A stretch of DNA of 64,000 nt from Malurus cyaneus samueli (lineage: Eukaryota > Chordata > Aves > Passeriformes > Maluridae). The notes beneath the pieces were generated by a model that saw only the letters and a program-made list of their open reading frames with translations, was not told the origin of the DNA and made no database searches. Shown here in pieces: positions 47,301 through 55,267 of the stretch. A program made the position numbers and the translations under genes. Where the stretch lies: assembly GCA_009741485.1 (NCBI GenBank), contig CM019228.1, forward strand, positions 10,430,696-10,494,695. Direction: 5' to 3'. Positions within the stretch are counted from its first letter, which is position 1, and every line of letters begins with the position of its first letter.

Positions 47301-48436
47301 TGGAAGCTGTACAGTGTTGGTGCTATGGCAGTACCTCTGTAATGTTACCAGCCCAGACACGCTTTTCATATTCAAGTTATTCCCTGTTGTTTTCCCAGTC
47401 AGATGCAGTGTGTGAAAGGACAGAGCTGGATGCCATCCGTTTTGCCAGGGAGATGAACGCGGAATATTGGTCGGTTTCAGCCAAAACAGGTAAACTACTG
47501 CAAAGGATGTAAAAATAGCAGAACCACAAGTGGGAGGAACTTATTATCCCCCCCATTACCAGTTTTTTTTTTTAATTGTTCTTGCATTTTATTGCTATTA
47601 GAAACTTCAGGCTTGTTAATGGCTAATTTTATCTGAGCATTTGTATGTGTGCTTTCACTGTCATGTTTGCAGAAAGAAGTAATCAAGCTGCTTTGCAATA
47701 TCTGAGCATGTTTAATTCATAGACAGTTACATAAATACACATGTGCACTACTACTCAATGTTTGCAATGGAATATTATACCACAAACTGAATTCTCCCCA
47801 TTTAGCTGGCTAAAAATAAAGGTGCAGCACAGGGTGCAATATTCCAGAGTAAGAAAATTAGAAATTTTTTCTGTAGTGATCAGAATGGAAGACAGATTGT
47901 TGGAGAGGACTGTTCTGTCCCAGTATTGAGCAGTGGACTACTCACAGATGTGCTTGTTATGCTAGATCATCTGTTGATGTGCCTTTATAACAACACATGA
48001 TTTCTGTCTTGTTTCCTAGGGGAAAATGTCAAAGAATTCTTTTCCAGAGTTGCTGCCTTGGCCTTCGAACAGTCCATGATAAAGGAGCTGGAGAACACTC
48101 CTGGGCACAGGGCCCAGATTGGGGAAGGAAATCTCATCAGTAAGTGGAGTTTTGCTTTTTGTATGCATTTTCCTTGTTTATAGTCCAAAGGATTGGGGAG
48201 GTTTCTCAAGCATAAAAGCCAGTTTCAAACACCTGGAAGTATATTCATGTCATTGTCTGCCCAGGTTTTAGACTATAGGAGTGACTGGGCCTGCATCCAG
48301 CTTTTGTATCCTCTAGTATCAGATGGTAGAATTTCTTGTAAATTGGTTTTATAACTTCTTTGTTTCCACAGAACTGGAGAAGAACATTATGGAAATTCCA
48401 GAAGACAACGCTCAAGTCAACCTGAGTTGCTGCTAA
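38250..48436 (+). CDS. RAB36: Ras-related protein Rab-36 (ten coding exons, 266 residues)
   Basis: Small GTPase of the RAB34/RAB36 branch, associated in the literature with Golgi and late endosome/lysosome positioning. The joined exons total 801 nt including stop, with every phase consistent. The N-terminal extension contains VPPVSRERIISQFPK and WYTPEACLQFKEHFH, closely matching human RAB36. The P-loop is GDLYVGKT (63-70). Switch I and the effector region follow in FDRDYKATIGVDFE (81-94). Switch II is WDTAGQEKFK (110-119) with catalytic Gln115. The guanine motif is TKKD (170-173), the usual RAB36 variant of NKxD, and SAK is at 202-204. The C-terminus NLSCC carries a double cysteine for geranylgeranylation. 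The start at 38250 follows an in-frame TGA at 38238, so the long human N-terminal form cannot be read through this exon. Confidence 0.96.
38319..39377 (+). other. RAB36: RAB36 intron
   Basis: Between coding exons 1 and 2. No coding or repeat feature seen. Confidence 0.8.
39378..39466 (+). CDS. RAB36: RAB36 coding exon 2
   Basis: Acceptor cttttcag and donor gtaagt. Encodes WYTPEACLQFKEHFHAQVRT and the next nine residues, ending in phase 2. This block is distinctive for RAB36. Confidence 0.94.
39467..42009 (+). other. RAB36: RAB36 intron
   Basis: Between coding exons 2 and 3. AT-rich, with a short (AT) run near 41090. No recognised element. Confidence 0.8.
42010..42075 (+). CDS. RAB36: RAB36 coding exon 3 (P-loop)
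   Basis: Acceptor tttataacag, donor gtacag. Encodes MKISKVVVVGDLYVGKTSLI and N, with one split codon at each end. Contains the complete phosphate-binding loop. Confidence 0.95.
42742..42843 (+). CDS. RAB36: RAB36 coding exon 4 (switch I)
   Basis: Acceptor ttaattgcag, donor gtgagt. Encodes FCKDNFDRDYKATIGVDFEM and the following beta strand to NLQ. Thr88 is the switch I magnesium ligand. Confidence 0.95.
42844..44460 (+). other. RAB36: RAB36 intron with a CTCF-like motif
   Basis: Between coding exons 4 and 5. A minus-strand CTCF-like motif is at 43827-43842. A possible very decayed CR1 tail near 43314 was not strong enough to call. Confidence 0.7.
43827..43842 (-). promoter_or_regulatory. CTCF-like motif
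   Basis: TAGTGCCCCCTCTTGC on the plus strand fits the reverse complement of the CTCF core (TAGYGCCCCCTGSTGGC) at most positions. It lies in a RAB36 intron. Motif evidence only. Confidence 0.4.
44461..44525 (+). CDS. RAB36: RAB36 coding exon 5 (switch II)
   Basis: Acceptor cccattgcacag, donor gtgaga. Encodes WDTAGQEKFKCIASAYYRGA and E, in phase with exons 4 and 6. Contains the DTAGQ motif. Confidence 0.96.
45078..45129 (+). CDS. RAB36: RAB36 coding exon 6
   Basis: Acceptor ctttttttgcag, donor gtaagt. Encodes VIITVFDLADIQTLDHT plus a split lysine codon, matching the human VIITAFDLTDVQTLEHT segment. Confidence 0.94.
45130..46488 (+). other. RAB36: RAB36 intron
   Basis: Between coding exons 6 and 7. 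Contains a short CA-rich run near 45975. Nothing else recognised. Confidence 0.8.
46489..46570 (+). CDS. RAB36: RAB36 coding exon 7 (TKKD motif)
   Basis: Acceptor tttgtatttcag, donor gtaagt. Encodes QWLEDALRENEPDSSFIFLV then GTKKDLV, ending in phase 0. Confidence 0.95.
46571..47398 (+). other. RAB36: RAB36 intron
   Basis: Between coding exons 7 and 8. Nothing recognised. Confidence 0.8.
47399..47489 (+). CDS. RAB36: RAB36 coding exon 8 (SAK motif)
   Basis: Acceptor gttttcccag, donor gtaaac. Encodes SDAVCERTELDAIRFAREMN then AEYWSVSAKT, with one base of the next glycine codon. An open frame runs about 230 bp upstream of the acceptor, but that part has no RAB similarity. Confidence 0.93.
47490..48019 (+). 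other. RAB36: RAB36 intron
   Basis: Between coding exons 8 and 9. Nothing recognised. Confidence 0.8.
48020..48139 (+). CDS. RAB36: RAB36 coding exon 9
   Basis: Acceptor cttgtttcctag, donor gtaagt. Encodes ENVKEFFSRVAALAFEQSMI and continues to GEGNLI, the last helix of the GTPase fold and the start of the variable tail. Confidence 0.94.
48372..48436 (+). CDS. RAB36: RAB36 coding exon 10 (prenylated C-terminus)
   Basis: Acceptor ttgtttccacag. Encodes LEKNIMEIPEDNAQVNLSCC followed by TAA at 48434-48436. The terminal CC is the Rab geranylgeranyl transferase substrate. Confidence 0.95.
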
Positions 48437-48835
48437 CTGTCAGCTGTTTCTGCAAGTGCCACACTTCTCTGCAACAATGCTCTCAAGCCAGAAATAGAGA
48501 ACTTTAATTTTAGAAATGAGGGAGGAAAAACTTATCCAAACTTTCTTGCTGAGAGTTCCTTTGCTGCTGCAGGCTCACCGTGCTGGGTGGTACAAATGTT
48601 ACATAAACCTTTCTCTGTGTAGTTGAAACATAACATCCTTCTCTTAATGCAAGAAGACATTGCCATTGCCATGTGCTCACCTGTCTGCCAGAAAGGCTTG
48701 TAGTCAAAAATAATGTCATTTTGATGTGTTATTCTTTGATAATTCTTTAGAAGTCTTAGCTGGAGAAGTGGTATTCTCATGGGAGCAGGAAACAAGTGGC
48801 AGTTCAAAATAAAGGGTGCTGTCTATATGTTTTTG
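48437..48835 (+). other. RAB36: RAB36 3' UTR
   Basis: Follows the stop codon and runs to just past the AATAAA at 48808-48813, about 400 bases. The exact cleavage site is inferred. Confidence 0.7.
48808..48813 (+). terminator. RAB36: RAB36 poly(A) signal AATAAA
   Basis: The first canonical AATAAA after the RAB36 stop codon, followed by a GT-rich stretch (gggtgctgtctatatgtttt) of the kind seen downstream of cleavage sites. Confidence 0.75.
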
Positions 48836-50315
48836 CCTTTTAAAATCATACTGTAAAATAACTCTGATTCACTTTTATGCATTCCAACTATTTAAAAACT
48901 ATTTGAAAATAAATCTTTTTAAGTATCAGGACTGGAAGTACACAAATGCAGACTGCATAGTTTCCACTGTGGTTTCTCCATCCAGGAAAAATTGGTATTA
49001 CTTTAATTTTCCACTTGAGAATCAGAGTCCAGTATTAAATATTTCCAAGCCTAGAAAAAGTCCAGGTAGGAACTTGTTTGTTTTAACACAGCTGCCTATT
49101 ATTCTGAAAATGTTGGCAGGTAAGAATGCTATTCTTTTCCATTCTCTTGAATAAGGAAGAATGGTCACATAGGTGCATAACATGGAACATGTTTTTTTCA
49201 GTAACTCTCTGAACATCTAATATTCAGTTGTGTGTATCTAGCTTAGAATTCCATGTTTCTAGGATTCATTTCAGGCTATGCTGGCATAAAAAATATATAT
49301 ACAATGCTCTGAATTTCATACTGCAACTATTTTAAATGGAGAGAAAGAAGAAAATCTATGGACAGTTAAAAGGTACAGTTTCTCAAGATATTAATTCAAT
49401 CATTGCAAAAACAATAGTATCTGGAAAACTAATTATAACAGGACATTTCATATTTTAGCTGCTGAGAAATAAAGACATTTGTTAATAAATACATCAATCT
49501 GAAAATATTCTGGATTCTCTGCCAATTTTCCCACATGAGAAATGGGAAAAAGTGTAGAAAAGATAGCTTAAACATCCTTTTCATTACTTTTTTCTTATGA
49601 CGTAAGTTAGAGCAGCTTCCTAAAATATGCTGAATAGAGATCTAGGAACTCTGTGTCTTTTTTTATCAGATAATCTTCACTTTGGCTATTGTGCTGCCTG
49701 TTGGCAAAGACACAAATGTAGCATTTGGTGGAAAAAATGAATCTATGAGGGTATGTAAGGAGCTCTTTATCCAAATGTGTAATATTTTGACCTTATGATG
49801 TTGTATGCATTTGTTCAATTCCCAAGTCTGTTTCCCAAGGATGATGAATTTATACTTTAGCCTTTAGCATGTGCTGAGCTGGGTGGGCAGTGTGGCCACG
49901 GCCTTTGTGTTTCCTGAGTCTGTATGGGAGTAGAGGAGATGGTTCACTCTGCTGCAGCAAGTCATGCTAGCTGGGCTTCAGTGCTGACATGAGAGATAGT
50001 GTTTCCAGTGCAAAATGACTCAGGAACAAATCTAAGAAAAGGTCAGGGTTTTTTTTTTTTTTTCCCACCAAGAAATATATCTCCTAAGGGTTTCTTTTGT
50101 TGCTGAGCTCAATTGTACGAAATCACAGAGATGCAATCTCTTCAGCAACATGATCAGTTTTTTCCTAAGGATTCAGTACATTGCATGATGTTATTAATGT
50201 TTTGTTTCATCTGAAGCTCCAAACCTTCACATACAAATGCAATACTCTGTCAGTCATCAGCTACCATGGGACAGTGGCCTGAGTTCAGCTATTATATGAT
50301 AGATGCTTTGAGACT

Positions 50316-50415
50316 GGGGGGGTTTTGTTTGTTTTGTGTTGGGGGTTTTGTTCGTTTGTTTTTGTGTCTTTTTATTTTGTTTGCTTGTTTGTGTTTCTGT
50401 CGTTGGTGTTTTTAG
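50316..50415 (+). repeat. G/T-rich low-complexity tract
   Basis: Irregular repeats of gtttt/gtttg with two runs of five or more G, and almost no A or C for about 100 bases. A simple repeat, not an element I can name. Confidence 0.8.
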
Positions 50416-51005
50416 CACCACTGAGACTTCCCCTGTAAAGAATTCTGTAATGATAATTTATCATCTAAAATGAATCTTGGATCATGTTGCAAATGATGGG
50501 TTTCTTAGGGAAAGTACAAAGGAAACTATAGAAAATAAATATAATTTGTAAGTTCTTTCTGGTGTATCTGATGTTTTATCTATGTATGCTAATCCTTTCT
50601 ATTAGCAACTTAATTGACTTTGAAGAAGCTTTAATATTTTGGAAAAGAGTGTTGGAAAAGCTGTATTAACACTAACCATAGGCAGGCAAACCACAATTTC
50701 CATACCAGCTTGAAATCCCCACAGTGATCATGGCAACTTTCAGAGTTTCAGCTTCCTTGTGGAATTTGCAGGTGAGAAATTGAAGAAGTGAAATGTGGAG
50801 TCAATTTGAAGCAAAGGTAAAAAGAGCAGTTGTAATAATCTATTTCCCAAAAGAAGTACTAATGTGCCCTTTCTTGTCTTTAATAAGTAAAAGCTAACGT
50901 GTTAATGCGTTCTGTTTATATTGGGATGCATTTGTGCTGAGCTGATTAATCAGAAATCATGTTTCAATTCTCATTTAAAAAGCTCAGCTTACGTTCTACA
51001 GGAGT

Positions 51006-51089
51006 TTGGTTTTGGTTTGGTTTTTTTTTTTTTTGGTTTTTTTTTTTTTTGGTTGTTTTTGTGTTTTTTTTGGTTAGTTTTTTTTTTGT
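51006..51089 (+). repeat. T-rich tract with regular GG interruptions
   Basis: Runs of 8-14 T separated by GG, abutting the GC-rich patch at 51095. Read on the minus strand it resembles an A-rich tail following a GC-rich body, but no element was recognised. Confidence 0.8.
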
Positions 51090-51094
51090 CCTTA

Positions 51095-51350
51095 CAAACC
51101 CCCGTTTCTTCCGCATGGGATGGCGCTGAAGAACAGTTCCCAAGTGACAGCTCGAGAGCCTTGCCAGAGCCAAGCGGTTCCTGTTCCCACAAGAGGGAGC
51201 CCGGCGGTCACTGCAGGATCAGATCCGTGCCATCTCTCGCGGCCAGCAGAGGGGATGTGCTGGGCAGACCAGACCGGCCCGAGTTTAGCCCCTCGTCGAA
51301 GGATCATCAGTCTCAAGTCACGGGTATGTGTCTGCCACCGGAGGCTTAAG
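51095..51350. promoter_or_regulatory. isolated GC-rich patch with two CTCF-like motifs
   Basis: A sharp compositional island of about 250 bp with several CpG, between AT-rich flanks. CCAGCAGAGGGG at 51243-51254 matches the CTCF core CCASYAGRKGGC at 11 of 12 positions. CCACAAGAGGGA at 51187-51198 matches at 10 of 12 in the same orientation. It could be an insulator, an enhancer or a minor upstream promoter of BCR. Confidence 0.4.
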
Positions 51351-51903
51351 GAAGTTTTGTGTCCTGTTAAAATAGTAGTCTGTTGATAGCATAAAGTATT
51401 AGCAAAAATTCAGAGAACAATTCCCAGTGGAATTCCTGGAGCTATCCTACCTTAATAAAGAAGGTGTAGTTGTTTAACAGCGTTATTCACTAAAATTTAA
51501 GTGTGCATACAAAAATCCCTCATCTGACTCATCAGAATTCTTGCTCCCTCCAGAAAGAACACAAATATCAGAAAAGTGGACCAAATAGAAAACATTCTAG
51601 AAATAAAAAGTCAGAATGGTGAGACTTCAGTAAAAGTTCTATATTAATTCAGAACATATGCCAGTGAGTAACATACCTGCCATTTTTTTATAACCATGCC
51701 AGTACAATCTTCTTATTCCTAGAAATAGATTGCATGTCAGAATTTTGTTCATGAAACTAGCACTAGGCAAACAAACAGATCAATGGGGGAAAGACAATTT
51801 ATTTTATTTCTGTGACAGATGGACATTTCTTGAAAGATTTATAGTTATTTATTAAACATATAGATTTTATTACAATTTAGGTCATAATCTGTTTTCCATA
51901 TAG

Positions 51904-52126
51904 GTCAGCCAATGCCTGTTTTGTGTTAAAAGCTGAGGAAACAAGTGCAGGAAAAGAGGTTAAAGCCAGGAAACAAAACCCCAGTGAGATGAACTGTGCA
52001 AAACTGAATACATTATTAGCCATTTGTGATATATCTGAAAATACCCCAAAACATTTTGACTGGCATATAAAAAAGCATGAAGACAAAAACTGTTTAATGG
52101 ATTTTGAAATAGTACATATTTCAGAG
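51904..52126 (+). other. candidate exon of unknown gene (open, splice-flanked)
   Basis: After the acceptor ctgttttccatatag, one base plus 74 codons stay open and end at donor gtaaga. The reading includes KAEETSAGKEVKARKQNPSE and NTLLAICDISENTPKHFDWH. It is lysine- and glutamate-rich with no domain I recognise. It lies on the plus strand 1.6 kb before the BCR start codon, and no partner exon was identified. It may be a real exon, a pseudogene piece or chance. Confidence 0.25.
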
Positions 52127-52854
52127 GTAAGAGAGCTGCTCCTGTGGAGTTGTGCTTTTCATTCTTATGGGATTTAAAGTTTTTTATCAGAGCTGTATCC
52201 CACTCTCCTTTCTAGCAACGTGTACCAGAAAAGAGATCCTTCACCGCAGACACTAAGAGGCATGTTTGAGGGGATATCAGGTGTACATATCACTCTTTTC
52301 AGAGGTTGAATTAATACATGAAAAGGACACGGGGTTTAAGCAAAATCATGCACTGTGATTTCAGAAGGAGTAATACCCAGCAGCTATAATTCTGTTTAAA
52401 TCATTTGCCACCCTTCACCTAGAGCTGAGGTGTGGGACTGAATTATTTGGGTTAAGATAATATATAGGACAAAAATGAGACTAATGTCCATATAAAGCGG
52501 TCTTTATTGTCAGTATCAGAGTTATTTTGGAGTACAAGTTGCCTATCTCAGAAATCCAGCTTGTCATTTACTGGCAAGGAAGGTAGGCTTGAGGGAATGA
52601 CAAGCCTGCTACCAACCACTGCTTACATGAGTGGGGGAAAACGTGACCTTTGAAGGTGAGCTGTATCAGTGCCTGGTGGGAGAGCCTTGCTGTGAACACA
52701 AGAGAGAGCAAAGAGACGTGCTGGTGTTTATACATAATATATGAGGGCATGGCTGTATGGACGGGAATGGATACCTCCCTATGCACACAGGGCTGTGTGC
52801 ATGGCATGTTCTCACCCCGGCGTAGCTATGGTCATGTCTGTATGGTGTGATGAT

Positions 52855-53660
52855 GCCCAGGCCTGTGGCTGCAAGTGCGAGCGGGCGGAACCGCTCCCGA
52901 CTTTGCCTTTGTCTCCCGGGCAGCCGTGGGGAAGGCGCTGCCGCCCGCAGCCTCGCGGGATCCCCCGGCCCGGCCGGCTCGGCTGCCCCTTTAAGAGGCC
53001 CCAGCGCCGTGTCAGTGCCTGCGCCGGGTCCTTCCCTCCCCTCCCCTTCCGCAGCCCGCCGGAGCCGGGCCGCGATGGGCCAGCGCGGGCAGCGGGTGCC
53101 GCGCCGCCGGGGAGCTCCCGCGGGGCGCGGGGCGCTCGGACACCGCCGGGTAGCGGCGGAGCTCGCCGGGACGCGCCGCCGCATCGCCGCCCCGCGCGGG
53201 GAGCGTGTGCGCCCCGAGCGCAGCACAATAGCCGGGAGGAGGAGACAGGGAAAGGGGCAGGGAGAGGAGGAGAGAGAGAGGGAAAAGCACAACACGGGGG
53301 CTGGCGAGGGAGCGCGGAGCGGAGGGCTCCGGAGCGTGGCCGCGCTGAGGACCGTGCCCAGGACGGCGGCGACAGGAGGTGGGTGGGGGGCGATATTTAC
53401 CTTCCCTCCCCCGCCCCGAGCCCGCTCCTTTGTCCACGCGCTTTGAAGTGCTCGGGGATCGCCGGGGTGGGAGCATTGTTGTTCGCCAGCAAACGATCAG
53501 TCATGCCGGGGACAGAGTAGCGAGTGTGAGCGGGGCTGGGGCTGGCAAGAGCAGAGGGAGACGGGGAGTGGAGAGGATTGCGAGGGAGGATTGCTGCCTG
53601 CCTCCCAGTGCCCTGCATGGACCGCGAAAGAGACGCGCTGAGTTGACCCTGCCCGAGCTG
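52855..53660 (+). promoter_or_regulatory. BCR: BCR CpG island, promoter and 5' leader
   Basis: Very GC- and CpG-rich DNA beginning about 900 bases before the BCR ATG, with several Sp1-type GC boxes and a ctttaagag stretch near 52990. Overlapping long open frames on both strands here are a by-product of composition. The human BCR promoter is also a CpG island directly upstream of exon 1. The transcription start is not resolved. Confidence 0.8.
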
Positions 53661-53750
53661 TTTCTGCTTCTACATGTGAGATCCGGTTGGTTTTTTCTTT
53701 CCACCTCTCTCTCTCCAGCCTCCTTCTCGTATTCTCCACTTAACTCCCGT

Positions 53751-53813
53751 ATGCAAAATGGTGGACCCTGTGGGGTTTGTAGAGGCTTGGAAAGCACAAT
53801 TTGCAGACTCTGA
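53751..53813 (+). other. upstream ORF overlapping the BCR start codon
   Basis: An ATG seven bases before the BCR ATG opens a 20-codon frame in another phase (starting MQNGG) that ends at TGA 53811-53813, inside BCR codons. Its context (cgtATGc) is weak, while BCR has A at -3 and G at +4, so leaky scanning is expected. Confidence 0.5.
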
Positions 53814-55267
53814 GCCTCCTAAGATGGAGCTGAAATCTGTGGGAGACATTGAACAGGAACTGGAGATGTGCAAAGCCTCTATCCGGAGACTGGAGATGGA
53901 GGTTAACAAGGAGAGGTTCCGCATGATTTACCTGCAGACTCTTCTGGCAAAAGAGAAAAAAAGCTATGATAGACAGAGATGGGGTTTTAAACGTGTTTCT
54001 CAGTTGCCTGAAGGGGGTGCAGAGCAGCAGATCCAGGACCTGCATCATCACCAGTCTGCTGACCAAGAAGAATATGAAAAAAGCAAGTCACAGCATGGGG
54101 AGGAAAAGTTCAAACCCAGGATACCCTCTATGCGAAAGCTGTCTACCCAGAGTGATGGATCAGACCTGTCACCTTTGGACAGCCCCCATCATGGAGAAGG
54201 AGAGCAGGACAGGTGTAAGTACTATGGTGAAGAGAAACTGAAGAGAGTTGTAGAAGATACGGAGAATCGCTGTGATGCAGATGGCTCTCCTTCAAAGCAC
54301 AGATCGGCTTCCACTCGCAGGCTAGTGGGATCTGCTGAGAAGGAGGGATCATTTGAACCTAAGGAGAGAGGGAACAGCACCAGTGTGGCAGCCCTGAGGT
54401 CCAATTTTGAGAGAATGAAGAAGGTTAATTCGCATTCTTCTGGAGATAATAAGGACATTGTTGAAAAGCCCTTTTACGTGAACATGGAGTATCATCATGA
54501 GAAGGGTTTAGTAAAGGTCAATGATAAAGATGTTTCTGATAAAATAAGCTCCCTTGGTAGCCAAGCCATGCAAATGGAACGCAAAAAGTCTTTGCACTCC
54601 CTCCCTTCTAACATGGTACCCAGCTTTGGTGAGTTCCAGAGGCCTACATATAGGGGAAGGTCCTCGGAGAGCAGCTTTGGCTATGATGCAGAATACGAGG
54701 ATGCTGAACTAAACGCCAAGTTTCTTAAAGACAACCTGATTAATGCCAATGGCAGCAGCCGCTCACCTTGGCAGCCCATGGACTTTCAGCCGTACCAGAG
54801 TATCTATGTTGGTGGAATGATGGGGGAAGGAGAAGGAAAAGGACCTATTCTGCGGAATCAGGGCTCAGCTGACCAGGAAAAACATCTCACGTGGCCCAGG
54901 AGATCTTACTCCCCTAGGAGTTTTGAAGATATTGGGGGAGGATATACTCCTGATTGTAGCTCTAATGAGAACCTTACTTCCAGTGAGGAAGACTTCTCCT
55001 CAGGACAGTCCAGCCATGTCTCCCCCAGCCCCACCACTTACCGCATGTATCGGGATAAAAGCCGTTCCCCCTCCCAGAACTCTCAGCAGTCCTTTGACAG
55101 CAGCAGCCCACCAACCCCCCAGTCTCAAAAACGGCACCGGCAGCAGCAGGTCATCGTGTCTGAGGCTACTATTGTGGGCGTACGAAAAACGGGACAGATC
55201 TGGCCAAATGATGGAGATTTACCCTCTGGGAGATGTCACCAGGACAGCTGTTTCCATGGGGATGCAG
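53758..55267 (+). CDS. BCR: BCR activator of RhoGEF and GTPase, coding exon 1 (residues 1-503, partial gene)
   Basis: BCR is a cytoplasmic scaffold with an N-terminal oligomerisation coiled coil, a Rho GEF domain and a C-terminal Rac GAP domain; only the first coding exon is here. It starts MVDPVGFVEAWKAQF in a good Kozak context. Residues about 28-65 (IEQELEMCKASIRRLEMEVN onwards) form the coiled coil. The motif YVNM at Tyr240 corresponds to human Tyr177, the GRB2-binding phosphotyrosine. The serine-rich region with RSYSPRSFEDIGGGYTPDCS and SPSPTTYRMYRDKSRSPSQN is conserved in the part bound by ABL SH2. The exon ends ...FHGDA plus one base at donor gtgtgt, the position of the human exon 1 boundary. 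It encodes 503 residues against 426 in human. The extra length is mostly in the linker before Tyr240. The open frame runs seven codons into the intron before stopping. Confidence 0.96.

Larger units (their letters stand above)
48836..51094. other. RAB36-BCR intergenic spacer, part 1
   Basis: AT-rich spacer without a recognised gene. Contains two G/T-rich low-complexity tracts listed separately. Confidence 0.6.

Noticed and set aside
52666..53797. Several overlapping frames of 70-260 codons on both strands over the BCR CpG island
   Set aside because: Stop codons are rare in GC-rich DNA. The readings are Arg/Pro/Gly/Ala-rich and mutually overlapping, with no family match.
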